Origin: Terriglobales bacterium
Lineage (GTDB): Bacteria; Acidobacteriota; Terriglobia; Terriglobales; Acidobacteriaceae
Length of the DNA: 64,000 nucleotides
NCBI GenBank assembly: GCA_035573675.1
Contig: DATMAB010000012.1
Coordinates: forward strand, 96,486 to 160,485
Direction of reading: 5' to 3'
Part shown: one piece after another, positions 43,057-51,731 of the stretch
Position numbering within the stretch: position 1 is the stretch's first letter
Layout of the letters: the number at the start of each line of letters is the position of its first letter
Program-made: the position numbers and the translations under genes
The notes under the pieces: generated by a model
The model's database searches: none
The model's input: only the letters and a program-made list of their open reading frames with translations
Told to the model about the DNA's origin: nothing

Positions 43057-44115
43057 CTAACGCGTCGCGGTAGCTTGCGGGCTGGAGGCGGGCGCCGGAA
43101 CGCTGCGCTGGACGACGGCTGCGATCTGGCGGATCTCGCACATCAACGTGTCGAACTGGTCGGGAAAGATCGATTGCATGCCGTCCGAAAGCGCCCGGTC
43201 TGGGTCGCAATGGACCTCGATGAGCAACCCGTCCGCGCCCACGGCCACGGCCGCGCGCGACATGGGCAAGACCTTGTCGCGCTTCCCCGTCCCGTGGCTG
43301 GGATCCACCAGGATGGGCAGGTGGCTCAGTCGGGTCACGGCGGGCACCACGCTCAAATCAAGCGTATTCCGGGTGTGGTCGGCGAAGGTGCGCACCCCGC
43401 GTTCACACAGGATCACGGCATAGTTGCCTTCGCTCATGATGTACTCGGCCGCCATCAGGAATTCCTCCAGCGTGGCCGCCATGCCGCGCTTGAGGAGCAC
43501 CGGCTTTCGGGCACGCCCAGCCTTCTTGAGCAAGGAAAAGTTCTGCATGTTGCGGGCGCCGATCTGAATCACGTCCGCGTACTCTTCGACCAGATCGAGC
43601 GAGTCGCTATCGACGGCCTCGGTGACGACCCGCAGGCCGAACTGCCGCCGGACCTCGGCCAGGATGCGCAGGCCTTCCTCTCCCAGGCCCTGGAACGAGT
43701 AGGGCGAGGTCCGGGGTTTGTAAGCGCCGCCGCGGAAGAACTGCGCCCCGGAGCGGGCCACGCGCTCGGCTACGGCCAGGGCCTGTTCGCGGCTCTCGAT
43801 GGCGCAGGGGCCGGCGATGATGGCCAGCTCCGCGCCCCCGATCGTCGCCGGGCAATCCGCGAACCGGATGACCGTCTTCTCTTCCTTGACGTCGCGACTC
43901 ACCAGCTTGTACGGCTTGGTGACCCGAATGAGCTCGGCGACGCCCGGCATTTCCTCCAAGCCTCCCCCCTCAATCGGCCCCTGGTTGCCGGTGATGCCGA
44001 TGGCCGTGCGCGACGCTCCCGGCATGGGGTGGGCGCGAAAACCCAGGGTCTCGATCTTCGCGCAGACGGCTCGCACCTGCTCTTCGGTAGCGTGCGTCTG
44101 CATCACGACCAGCAT
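43057..44115 (-). CDS. aroF: 3-deoxy-7-phosphoheptulonate synthase (DAHP synthase, AroG/AroF type I-beta)
   Basis: First enzyme of the shikimate pathway. The N-terminal 70 residues are the ferredoxin-like regulatory domain ([18 protein letters not shown]). The barrel then shows [78 protein letters not shown] and [13 protein letters not shown], with metal-binding Cys, His, Glu and Asp. Length 352 suits the type with an N-terminal domain, which is usually feedback-regulated by Phe/Tyr or chorismate/prephenate. Symbol choice follows B. subtilis/Thermotoga usage and is provisional. Confidence 0.95.
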   Translation of the reverse strand: MLVVMQTHATEEQVRAVCAKIETLGFRAHPMPGASRTAIGITGNQGPIEGGGLEEMPGVAELIRVTKPYKLVSRDVKEEKTVIRFADCPATIGGAELAIIAGPCAIESREQALAVAERVARSGAQFFRGGAYKPRTSPYSFQGLGEEGLRILAEVRRQFGLRVVTEAVDSDSLDLVEEYADVIQIGARNMQNFSLLKKAGRARKPVLLKRGMAATLEEFLMAAEYIMSEGNYAVILCERGVRTFADHTRNTLDLSVVPAVTRLSHLPILVDPSHGTGKRDKVLPMSRAAVAVGADGLLIEVHCDPDRALSDGMQSIFPDQFDTLMCEIRQIAAVVQRSVPAPASSPQATATR

Positions 44116-44279
44116 GTTCGGATTCCTCGAAGGGTTCCAGTGTAAACGCCGCTTGCGGTTTCGGGCAACGAACCGCCAGGCCGTATAGATGGGTCGTCCC
44201 TTGCGTTGGTTACATCGCGTCTGGAAGGTTCACGGGCGCTGGTCCAACAGATGGAGGGTAGCCTGGGCCGTGCCGTTGT

Positions 44280-45347
44280 ATGCTGAGTCGGTTGAAGATT
44301 CAGGAGCACATCCCGCTCGCCCCCTTCACCACCTTGAAAGTGGGCGGGCCGGCCCGCTACTTCGCCGACGCTGCCTGCGTGGACGACGTCCGAGCTGCAG
44401 TGGACTTCGCCCGCAGCCGTGGTGTGCCGCTGTTCGTGCTGGGTGGCGGCAGCAACCTGGTGGTAGCGGACGCCGGCTTTCCCGGCCTGGTGCTGAGAAT
44501 CGGCCTGAGCGGGATCGAGGAGCGGCGTGAGGATGGCAAGGCCATCTTTGAAGCCGGCGCGGGCGAGGACTGGGACACGTTTGTGGCTCACACCGTCGCC
44601 CAAGGATGTGCCGGACTCGAGTGCATGAGCGGCATTCCCGGCACCGTCGGTGGCACGCCCATTCAGAACGTGGGCGCCTACGGGCAGGAAGTCGCAGAAA
44701 CGATCGATTCCGTCCGCGTCCTGGATCTTGAAAGCAACCAGATCCAGGAACTGTGCAACCCTGCTTGCGAGTTCGCTTATCGTTCCAGCATCTTCAACAC
44801 CAGCCGGCGCGGGCGTTACGTCGTCCTGGCAGTGCGCTTCGCCCTGGAACCGGGTGGCGCACCGCGCATTGCCTATGCCGACCTCAAGAAGCATTTTGCC
44901 GGACGTGATGGCACGCCGTCGCTGGCGGAAACGAGGCAGGCTGTGCGACAGATCCGGCTCAGTAAAGCCATGCTGATCGTCGAAGGCGATGAGGATTGCC
45001 GCTCGGCCGGATCTTTCTTCAAGAATCCCGTGGTCAGCGAGGAACAGTACCGCACACTGGCCCAAGTGGCAGCAAGCCGGGGCCTTGAGGTTCCACGCTT
45101 CACGGCCGCGAATGGACAGCTGAAGGTACCGGCAGCCTGGCTGGTAGAACAGTCAGGTTTTGGTAAAGGCTACGCGCGCGGGGCTGTCGGGATCTCACGC
45201 AGGCACGCCCTGGCTGTCGTGAACCGCGGCGGAGCCACGGCGGCCGAGATCGTAGCTCTGAAGGATGCCATTCAAGCTCGCGTCGAGGAGACGTTTGGCA
45301 TCCGGCTGGCTCCTGAACCGGTGTTCCTGGGGTTTGAGAAGGGCTAG
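44280..45347 (+). CDS. murB: UDP-N-acetylmuramate dehydrogenase (MurB)
   Basis: FAD enzyme that reduces UDP-GlcNAc-enolpyruvate in peptidoglycan synthesis. FTTLKVGGPARYF and PLFVLGGGSNLVVADAGFPG bind FAD; GLECMSGIPGTVGGTPIQNV and GAYGQEVAE follow; the acid/base Ser is in SAGSFFKNPV. The type I (E. coli-like) C-terminal form with the extra YRSSIFN region and a 355-residue length is seen. The gene starts at an ATG after a 164-bp divergent gap from aroF, in which nothing specific was recognised. Its stop lies 5 bp from the convergent neighbour's stop. Confidence 0.95.
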   Translation: MLSRLKIQEHIPLAPFTTLKVGGPARYFADAACVDDVRAAVDFARSRGVPLFVLGGGSNLVVADAGFPGLVLRIGLSGIEERREDGKAIFEAGAGEDWDTFVAHTVAQGCAGLECMSGIPGTVGGTPIQNVGAYGQEVAETIDSVRVLDLESNQIQELCNPACEFAYRSSIFNTSRRGRYVVLAVRFALEPGGAPRIAYADLKKHFAGRDGTPSLAETRQAVRQIRLSKAMLIVEGDEDCRSAGSFFKNPVVSEEQYRTLAQVAASRGLEVPRFTAANGQLKVPAAWLVEQSGFGKGYARGAVGISRRHALAVVNRGGATAAEIVALKDAIQARVEETFGIRLAPEPVFLGFEKG

Positions 45348-45352
45348 GCGCT

Positions 45353-46315
45353 CTACATTCCGTCCTTTTTCTTGCGGAACGGATGCTCCAGGCTCAGATA
45401 GAGGATCAGGCCCTTCTCGCCACCGCTCGGGCCAACGCCGAAGGGCACCGCGATCCCGGGAACGATTTGCAGCCCGTTGGAAAAGTTGTGCGCCCAGCGG
45501 ATGCCCGGACTCAGCAGCAGCGTGTTTTCGCGCTGCGTCATGCCGGGACCCACGACGCCATCCATGCTGCTCCAGTAGGCCTCCCACATGACGTTGACGC
45601 GAGGATGGGCCAGCCATACGAAGCTCTGGCCCAGGTTGTACCCTGCGACGAACGCCTTGGCGCCGGCTTCGTTTTTGGCATTGGGGATGAACGTAGCGCC
45701 GGCATTCCAGTGCGTCACCAGCCGCCGGGTCGCACGGAAGCTGAGGGGCAGGTTGGTCTGGACGCCGACCCCGCCGGCGCCTCTTCCCTGCGCGTGGTCG
45801 CCTGTGGGCAGCAACAAGCTGACCCGAGGTGCAAAGGCGATGCGCGCGACCGAGTCGCCGGTAACCTGATACCGGTAGTTCAACGCCAGGTCGCCGACGC
45901 CCCAGCCGGAACCGGCCAGAGCGCCGGCGTGTCCCGCCGCCAGCGTGTAGCTCAACTGATGCCGCGGCGCAGCGTTGACCGGCCACTCTTGCGTGAACGT
46001 ATAGGTCCAGTCGCGACTGTTCCAGAAGCGCTGAAAACTCTGGATGTGCTGCACCACCCCCCATTCCTGGTTGTAGGCCTCTTCGATGAGAAAGCTGTTG
46101 TCCGCAATGGGAGCGGGCTCTTCATCAGACGGGGAAGCCGCTGGCGACTTGGATGGACTTTCAGACTCCTCGGCCTTGTGGGACTGGCCCACTGGAGCCT
46201 GAAAAGGCGCCCCCTCCTGCGCAAAGCCGCCCGGGACACACGGAAGCACAACCAGACACAGGAGGAGGCGCAAAGCGAGATAAGCTATGGCCAAGACGCT
46301 ACGATTAATTGACAT
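45353..46315 (-). CDS. Outer-membrane-type beta-barrel/transporter-like protein
   Basis: A 320-residue protein with a signal peptide (about residues 10-33, ending PGGFAQ). A low-complexity Ser/Pro/Glu linker is followed by alternating strands typical of a small beta-barrel: YTFTQEWPVNAA, HQLSYTLAA, DLALNYRYQV, FAPRVSLLLPTGD, VGVQTNLPLSFRAT. It ends in GLILYLSLEHPF. It resembles transporter/phenol-degradation-type outer-membrane proteins. The ATG at 46315 is chosen because upstream residues are unlike a signal peptide. It is divergent from the multicopper oxidase/ZIP pair across a 61-bp gap with a palindromic operator, so the three are probably one functional unit. Confidence 0.7.
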   Translation of the reverse strand: MSINRSVLAIAYLALRLLLCLVVLPCVPGGFAQEGAPFQAPVGQSHKAEESESPSKSPAASPSDEEPAPIADNSFLIEEAYNQEWGVVQHIQSFQRFWNSRDWTYTFTQEWPVNAAPRHQLSYTLAAGHAGALAGSGWGVGDLALNYRYQVTGDSVARIAFAPRVSLLLPTGDHAQGRGAGGVGVQTNLPLSFRATRRLVTHWNAGATFIPNAKNEAGAKAFVAGYNLGQSFVWLAHPRVNVMWEAYWSSMDGVVGPGMTQRENTLLLSPGIRWAHNFSNGLQIVPGIAVPFGVGPSGGEKGLILYLSLEHPFRKKKDGM

Positions 46316-46327
46316 TGGTATGTGATC

Positions 46328-46346
46328 GTTAACGTATGTTAACATA
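46328..46346. promoter_or_regulatory. Palindromic operator candidate between divergent metal-related genes
   Basis: The 61-bp divergent gap holds GTTAAC-gtat-GTTAAC (46328-46343) and, overlapping it, the perfect 12-bp palindrome TATGTTAACATA (46335-46346). The gap is AT-rich against a GC-rich background. A single dimeric regulator binding here could control both directions. ArsR- or MarR-like regulators use AT-rich dyads of this kind, but no regulator gene lies in the cluster. Confidence 0.5.
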
Positions 46347-46376
46347 TTGTTCAGTGTTCTCGGTGGAGGGTTTGCA

Positions 46377-47414
46377 ATGAGTGGGCGTGCCAGACTTTCA
46401 GCAGTCGTCAGCCTAATCGCCATAATCGCGACCGGCTTCCTTCTGCTGGGCGCCGGTGATAGAGATCGGCCGGTGATCTCGGTCGAACAGGCGGCGCGGG
46501 CCAATGGACATCACCACCCGCCCACTCTGGGCAGCGGCCTCTACCAGTACGAACATCCCGGGCGTCGACGCTTCGATCCGCAACAGGTGTTCAATCCTGA
46601 GTTGCCGCCACCCACGCCCGCTCCGAACGGCATTCGCGAGTTCACGCTCGTGCTGGAGGAGGACCAGATGCACGAAGTCGCCCCAGGGGTGAAGATGCCG
46701 GCCTGGACGTTCAATGGCTCCCTGCCCGGCCCGGTCTTGCGGGCGACGGAGGGCGACACCATTCGCGTCACTCTGGTGAACAAAGGGAGGCTGCCGCACA
46801 GCATTCATTTTCACGGCATCCACCCGGCGAAGATGGACGGGGTATTCGAGATCGTGGCGCCGGGCGCGCAGTTCACCTATGAATTCACGGCCGCGCCGTT
46901 CGGCATCATGCCGTATCACTGCCACACCATGCCCACCTCGCAGCACATCCACAACGGGCTCTACGGCATGCTGATCATCGATCCCAAGCAGGGACGCAAG
47001 CCGATGCGTGAGCTGGCCATGGTGATGAGCGCGTTCGACCTCGACCGCGACGGCGAAGCGGATTTCTACGCCTGGAACGGCCGCGCCTTCCAGTACGCCG
47101 ACCACCCCGTGACGCTGACCAGGGGCGAATTAGTGCGCATGTACGTGCTCAACATGTTCGAGGAGCGCATGGTGCCCCATCTGCACGGAAACATGTACCA
47201 GCTCTATCCGTCAGGGACCTCGTTGCAGCCCGCCGAGTACACGGACGTCAAGACGCTCAACATCGCCGAACGCGCCGTGCTTGAGTTCCAGTACGACTTC
47301 CCCGGCTTCTACATGTTCCAGTGCCATGTGAGCGAGCACATGGAGCAAGGCCTGATGGGCTGGTTCAACGTGGTCGAACCCAAGGCGCTGGTAGCGCAGA
47401 AGGAGCGGCGCTGA
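46377..47414 (+). CDS. Two-domain multicopper oxidase (nitrite-reductase/laccase-like)
   Basis: Exported cupredoxin protein of 345 residues. A signal or anchor covers residues 7-27. Domain 1 has the copper-binding SIHFHGIHP and YHCHTMPTSQHIHNGLYGML, a type-1 Cys/His/Met set; domain 2 has PHLHGNMYQLY and FQCHVSEHMEQGLMG. This is the two-domain MCO plan shared with copper nitrite reductases and small laccases. A long Pro/His-rich linker (HHHPP) precedes domain 1. GGAGGG lies six bases before the ATG. The stop overlaps the ATG of the ZIP-type gene (TGATG), so a metal-oxidising role coupled to transport is suggested. Substrate unproven. Confidence 0.85.
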   Translation: MSGRARLSAVVSLIAIIATGFLLLGAGDRDRPVISVEQAARANGHHHPPTLGSGLYQYEHPGRRRFDPQQVFNPELPPPTPAPNGIREFTLVLEEDQMHEVAPGVKMPAWTFNGSLPGPVLRATEGDTIRVTLVNKGRLPHSIHFHGIHPAKMDGVFEIVAPGAQFTYEFTAAPFGIMPYHCHTMPTSQHIHNGLYGMLIIDPKQGRKPMRELAMVMSAFDLDRDGEADFYAWNGRAFQYADHPVTLTRGELVRMYVLNMFEERMVPHLHGNMYQLYPSGTSLQPAEYTDVKTLNIAERAVLEFQYDFPGFYMFQCHVSEHMEQGLMGWFNVVEPKALVAQKERR

Positions 47415-48676
47415 TGGCTGGGACCGTGGCAGAGAAACCGGTCGGGACTTCTACCCTGCGGGACGACGCGCAGCCAGCCCCGGCAGAATCGGGCGCACTC
47501 GCCCATTCGCGCATTGCGATCATCGCCAGCGCCTTGCTTCCCGTCATGCTGCTGGCAGGCATTCTGTATTTCCTGGTGCGGCGCGGCACCGGCCTCAATC
47601 TCGCACCACCGGCGCCCATCGAGCGGGTCGAATTCGAGCGCGTCGAGCTTTATCCGGGAGAGATCCGCGCCCACGTCATCAATACCGGCCCCGAACCCGT
47701 GACTATCGCCCAAGTCCAGGTCGGCTGGCTCAATCGAGCCAGTTGGGAATTCACCGTTACACCCAATGCCACCATTCCGCGGCTGGGCCGCGCCATAGTC
47801 CGGATTCCCTACCCCTGGGTGGCCGGCGAACCCTATGAGGTGGTCTTGCTGACCGCAAACACTTTGGTCTTCACCCACGAGATCGCCATCGCCGCTGAGA
47901 CACCCGTGGCTGGCGGCTCCACCCTCGCCAGTCTGGCTCTGCTGGGTGTTTACGTCGGTGTAATTCCGGTATTTCTCGGGATCGGTTGGCTGCCGTTCCT
48001 GCGTGCCTTGCCGCAGCGTTGGTACTACTTCTTCTTGAATCTTACTGTCGGGCTGCTGGTGTTCCTCGGCGTGGATGCGCTTCACGAAGCTTTGGAAAGC
48101 GCGGCGCGGGTTCCCGGCCCCTACCAGGGCGTTGCCCTGATTCTGATCGGCCTGAGTCTCAGCATCCTGCTGCTCTACGCCATTTCGGGCCGCGTGAAAG
48201 ACCGGGAAGGATCGGGGGGAAGCGGCTTGCTCCTGGCCTACACCATCGCGCTGAGCATCGGGGTGCACAACCTGGGTGAGGGACTGGCCATCGGAGGCGC
48301 TTATGCACTGGGCGAAATCGCGACCGGAACCCTGCTGGTGCTGGGATTCACCTTGCACAACCTGACCGAAGGCGTCGCCGTGGTGGCACCCGTGGTTCGT
48401 GCCCGGTTCCGCTGGGGGCATCTGCTGTGGCTGGGTCTCATCGCGGGGCTGCCCACAATCGCCGGCACCATGGCCGGCGCGCTGGCCTACAGCGCGCTAT
48501 GGTCGGTGCTGTTTCTGGCCGTTGGAGCCGGCGCCATCATCCAGGTCGTGATTGAGATTACGCGCCACCAAATCCGCGAATCTGGCGCGGCTTCTCTGGC
48601 CAATGCCTTCAACGTAGCGGGTTTCGCGGCGGGCCTCGCCGTCATGTACGTCACCGGATTATTCGTGACGGTGTAA
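47414..48676 (+). CDS. ZIP-family metal transporter with an N-terminal extracytoplasmic domain
   Basis: A 420-residue membrane protein. One membrane helix (IIASALLPVMLLAGILYFLV, about 36-55) leads to a periplasmic beta-rich domain of about 100 residues, then a ZIP-type core of seven or eight helices. Metal-site helices show HNLGEGLAIGGAYALGEI and HNLTEGVAVVAPV, the HNxxEG signatures of ZIP transporters, plus DALHEALE. The extracytoplasmic domain is not standard in ZIPs. The start overlaps the MCO stop. The 3' end overlaps modC by 26 bp on the opposite strand. Likely ions are iron, zinc or manganese; which one is not decided. Confidence 0.85.
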   Translation: MAGTVAEKPVGTSTLRDDAQPAPAESGALAHSRIAIIASALLPVMLLAGILYFLVRRGTGLNLAPPAPIERVEFERVELYPGEIRAHVINTGPEPVTIAQVQVGWLNRASWEFTVTPNATIPRLGRAIVRIPYPWVAGEPYEVVLLTANTLVFTHEIAIAAETPVAGGSTLASLALLGVYVGVIPVFLGIGWLPFLRALPQRWYYFFLNLTVGLLVFLGVDALHEALESAARVPGPYQGVALILIGLSLSILLLYAISGRVKDREGSGGSGLLLAYTIALSIGVHNLGEGLAIGGAYALGEIATGTLLVLGFTLHNLTEGVAVVAPVVRARFRWGHLLWLGLIAGLPTIAGTMAGALAYSALWSVLFLAVGAGAIIQVVIEITRHQIRESGAASLANAFNVAGFAAGLAVMYVTGLFVTV

Positions 48677-49790
48677 CCGCATCTTCCGCCAGCAAGTGGC
48701 AGGAGTAGGTCTTCAGGACAAGCCACACCCGCGTTCCAGGCTCGAGCCGGAGCGCTTGTGCGGCGCCGGGCGTGAGGTGAACCTCGAACTCCACGCCACA
48801 CTCCACGCGCGCGACCAGCGTAACGTCCACTTGTCGGAGGCCGCTGATTCGCCCTTCGATCACGTTGCGGGCGCTCAACTGTGAGGGCGGGGCCGTGGCC
48901 AGCAGAATATCGCCGGCACGCACGGCGACGCGCACGGGGGCTCCGGCCTCCAGCCGGACCAGCGGCACTTCGAGTTCTGCCTGAGACCCGGCCAGACGGC
49001 AACTCATCGTTCCCTGCGCCGGATGCAGTGCGGTCACGGTGGCGTCGAAGATGTTCTCGAAGCCGGCCGCCTGGGCAATCACTTCGCGTCGTGGCGCTTC
49101 CAGTACTTCTCGTGGCGTGCCTGAGGCTACGACCCTTCCCTGCTCAAGAAAGATGACCCGCTCGCCCAGCGCGAACACTTCATCTCGATCGTGTGTCACG
49201 TAGAGCGCGGGGATGGGATGCCGCGCAATCCAGGCTCTGAGGTCTTCGATGATTTTCGCCTTCACTGCCCGGTCCAACGCGCTCAACGGTTCATCGAGCA
49301 GCAGCAGAGAAGGCTCGATGACCAGCGCCCGTGCCAGGGCTGTTCTCTGGCGTTCGCCCCCCGAAATCTCCGCCGGCTGCCGCCCGGCCAGATGCGCAAT
49401 GTGGAAAGACTCCAGAACGGCTTCTGTGCGCCGCCGGCGTTCTTCCGGGCCCAACCCCGCCAGGCCGTAAGCCACGTTCTGATCCACGGTCAGATGCGGA
49501 AACAGGGCGAGCGTCTGGAAAACGTAGCCCACCGAGCGTCGCTCGACGGCGAGGTCTGTCTGCCGCTCCGAATCAAAGAAGACCTTCGAGCCCACGGCAA
49601 TGCGGCCGCCGTCTGGCCGGAGCAGTCCGGCGACGCACTCCAGCAGTGTGGTCTTGCCCGCTCCCGAAGGCCCGAACAGAATGGTGATGCCCGGAGGCGC
49701 AGCCAACTCCGCTTGCAGTTCGAAACCCGGTCCGCCATTCTGGGACAGGCGCTTTCTTAGGCGGACCTCGAGCGCTACGTCGCCGCCCAT
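48651..49790 (-). CDS. modC: Molybdate ABC transporter ATP-binding protein ModC
   Basis: Energises molybdate import. Walker A is GPSGAGKTT, the ABC signature is ISGGERQRTALARAL, Walker B is LLLLDEPLSAL and the switch His is in YVTHDRDE. The C-terminal third is a TOBE/Mop domain that can bind molybdate (NVIEGRISGLRQ). I take the ATG at 49790, as GGAGGG lies about 10 bases before it; a GTG at 49799 is too close to that site. The start lies within the 3' end of modB. The end overlaps the convergent ZIP gene by 26 bp. Confidence 0.95.
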   Translation of the reverse strand: MGGDVALEVRLRKRLSQNGGPGFELQAELAAPPGITILFGPSGAGKTTLLECVAGLLRPDGGRIAVGSKVFFDSERQTDLAVERRSVGYVFQTLALFPHLTVDQNVAYGLAGLGPEERRRRTEAVLESFHIAHLAGRQPAEISGGERQRTALARALVIEPSLLLLDEPLSALDRAVKAKIIEDLRAWIARHPIPALYVTHDRDEVFALGERVIFLEQGRVVASGTPREVLEAPRREVIAQAAGFENIFDATVTALHPAQGTMSCRLAGSQAELEVPLVRLEAGAPVRVAVRAGDILLATAPPSQLSARNVIEGRISGLRQVDVTLVARVECGVEFEVHLTPGAAQALRLEPGTRVWLVLKTYSCHLLAEDAVTPSRIIR

Positions 49791-50449
49791 GGCGCCCACG
49801 CCCTCCGGTTCACGGCATACACGACCGCAAGCACCGTGAACGAGAACACCAGCAACACCAGCGAGGTCTGTCCCGCAGCCGCGTAGTCCAATGCCTGTAC
49901 CGAGTCATAGATGTCGATGGAGACCGTGCGTGTCACGCCCGGTATGTTGCCGCCCACCATCAGGACCACGCCGAACTCACCGACCGTATGTGCGAAGCTG
50001 AGCACTGTGCCGGTGATGATCCCGGGCAGCGACAACGGAACGATCACTCGCAGGAAGGTTCGCAGGCGCGATGCGCCCAGCGTCGCCGAAGCCGCCAGCA
50101 GGCGCGGGTCAATGCCAGCGAAGGCAGCCGCAAAAGGCTGCACTGCGAACGGCAGGCTGTACAGCACCGAAGCCACGACCAGTCCCTCGAAGGTGAAGGG
50201 CAGCCCGCTCCCCCACCATGATTCGTACCAGGCGCCCACCGGACTACGCGGTCCCAGCGCCACCAGGACGTAGAACCCGAGCACGGTGGGAGGCAGCACC
50301 AGCGGCAACGCCACCAGCGCTTCCACCAGGAACTTCCAGCGCCAGCGCGCGAAAGCCACCCAGTAGGCGATGGGCAGGCCCAGCAGCAACAGGATGGCGG
50401 AAACAACCAGGGCCAGCTTCAGCGTCAGTAGGATCGCCTCCCAGTTCAC
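49775..50449 (-). CDS. modB: Molybdate ABC transporter permease ModB
   Basis: Integral membrane subunit of the molybdate importer. The 224 residues have five to six helices (ILLTLKLALVVSAILLLLG, EALVALPLVLPPTVLGFY and others) and the conserved EAA-type loop LGASRLRTFLRVIVPLSLPG that contacts ModC. VGEFGVVLMVGGNIPG is a family motif. The start overlaps the modA stop (ATGA) and the end overlaps the modC start, so the three genes are co-translated. Confidence 0.95.
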   Translation of the reverse strand: MNWEAILLTLKLALVVSAILLLLGLPIAYWVAFARWRWKFLVEALVALPLVLPPTVLGFYVLVALGPRSPVGAWYESWWGSGLPFTFEGLVVASVLYSLPFAVQPFAAAFAGIDPRLLAASATLGASRLRTFLRVIVPLSLPGIITGTVLSFAHTVGEFGVVLMVGGNIPGVTRTVSIDIYDSVQALDYAAAGQTSLVLLVFSFTVLAVVYAVNRRAWAPWAAT

Positions 50450-51204
50450 GGCTTCACCTCCGGAAGCTCGAACCCGTAACGACGAAGCACGGCTTGAGCG
50501 CTCTGGCTCCGCAGGAATTGCAGGAACTGCCGGGCCGTGTTGGCGTGCGGCGATGATCGGCGAATCGCCGCCGCCTGTTCCAGCCGGGAATGGGCCTCTT
50601 GCGGGACAAGCCAGTATTCGCCGCTCGTGCGCATTGTCGGTGCCTCGGCTAGGGCCAGCGCGATGATTCCAACCTCCGCGCTGCCGGACTGCACGAACTG
50701 GGCCGCCTGCGAAATGTTCTCTCCGAGGACGATTCTCGAGGCCACCTGCTCATACAGTCCAAAGTGCTTCAAAGCCGCCTCCGCGGCGCGGCCATAAGGA
50801 GCGTGGCGCGGATTGGCGATGGCAATCCTGCGGACTGCAGGATCGCGAAGAACTTCCGGCCCCCGCACACGCACATTCAATTTCCGACTCCTGGGCGCCC
50901 AAACCACGATGCGGCCAATGGCGTACAAGACCGGAGCACCCGCAATTCCAGCCTGTTCCAACCGCCGGGGATACTCGACATCGGCCGAGAGCAGCACATC
51001 GAAGGGCGCACCATGCTGGATCTGCGCATAGAAATTCCCCGACGACCCGTAGGTGACGCGCACGTTGTGCCCCGTCTGCCGTTCGAAAGCGGCCACGATT
51101 TCCGGCAGGGCAAACGTGAGATCGCTCGCGGCGGCCACGCGAAGCTCCTCAGCGGAGGCGAACATCCCGAAAGTCAGTGTGAACAGCAGGAAGCTCGCAC
51201 GCAT
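50446..51204 (-). CDS. modA: Molybdate-binding periplasmic protein ModA
   Basis: Substrate-binding component. Signal peptide at residues 1-18 (ASFLLFTLTFGMFASA). AAASDLTFALPEIVAAFE, VRVTYGSSGNFYAQIQHGA and PFDVLLSADVEYPRRL are the ModA pattern; Ser/Ala main-chain contacts in ASDL and GSSG bind the oxyanion. The 252-residue length is normal. The regulator gene lies 16 bp upstream and the modB start overlaps its stop. Confidence 0.95.
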   Translation of the reverse strand: MRASFLLFTLTFGMFASAEELRVAAASDLTFALPEIVAAFERQTGHNVRVTYGSSGNFYAQIQHGAPFDVLLSADVEYPRRLEQAGIAGAPVLYAIGRIVVWAPRSRKLNVRVRGPEVLRDPAVRRIAIANPRHAPYGRAAEAALKHFGLYEQVASRIVLGENISQAAQFVQSGSAEVGIIALALAEAPTMRTSGEYWLVPQEAHSRLEQAAAIRRSSPHANTARQFLQFLRSQSAQAVLRRYGFELPEVKP

Positions 51205-51220
51205 GGCTCTTCTCTTGGGC

Positions 51221-51631
51221 TCAGGGTCGTACGATCATGACTTCTGTGGACTTGATCAGCGCGGCAGCCACTTCGCCCTTTTTCAAGCGCATTTCACGCG
51301 CCGCGTCTGCCGTTATGATGGAGGTGATGCGCTGCCCGCCAATCGACAACACCACCTGGGCCAGCAGGCCGCTGGTGCGCACCTCGACGATCCGTCCCAC
51401 CAGTTGGTTCCGCCCGCTGATCCGCCGGAAGCCCCGCCTTCGCCCCGGCCCGGGCGGTTCCCCGAACCGGTGCAGGAAGCGGTCCATCTCGCTCTGCGGA
51501 ACGCGGTGGTGGCCTCCGGCGGTGCGCACCGTCCGCAGCTTGCGCCGGTAGATCCACTGCTTCAGCGTGGGGTAACTGATGCCCAGCATGCGAGCTGCGT
51601 CGCCCGGCCGCAGAAGTTCCTGCCCTGCCAT
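51221..51631 (-). CDS. Molybdate-responsive regulator with excisionase-type HTH and TOBE (Mop) domain
   Basis: A 136-residue protein. Residues 5-53 form a MerR/excisionase-type helix-turn-helix (LLRPGDAARMLGISYPTLKQ, then RRKLRTVRTAGGHHRVPQSE). Residues 75-135 form a single TOBE/Mop domain (RNQLVGRIVEVRTSGLLAQV and TSIITADAAREMRLKKGEV), the kind that binds molybdate or tungstate. It is not a ModE of E. coli type, which uses a winged LysR-like HTH and two Mop domains, but very likely does the same job. It is the first gene of the mod operon and has a palindrome 10 bases before its ATG. Confidence 0.88.
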   Translation of the reverse strand: MAGQELLRPGDAARMLGISYPTLKQWIYRRKLRTVRTAGGHHRVPQSEMDRFLHRFGEPPGPGRRRGFRRISGRNQLVGRIVEVRTSGLLAQVVLSIGGQRITSIITADAAREMRLKKGEVAAALIKSTEVMIVRP

Positions 51632-51640
51632 GACGATACA

Positions 51641-51655
51641 CTATACTTCGTATAG
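51641..51655. promoter_or_regulatory. Palindromic operator in front of the mod operon
   Basis: CTATACttcGTATAG is a perfect dyad with 6-bp arms, 10 bases upstream of the regulator's ATG in the divergent gap with the MacA-type gene. Further TATA-type half-sites (GGATATAG) lie nearby. The layout suits autorepression by the regulator when molybdate is present. E. coli ModE boxes are also TATA-rich dyads. Confidence 0.6.
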
Positions 51656-51731
51656 ACTGGATATAGCAATACGGTTTACTCCAGTTCTGCTGGACACACA
51701 ACTCTTGGATAGAATCAGGGTTTAGGAGATA

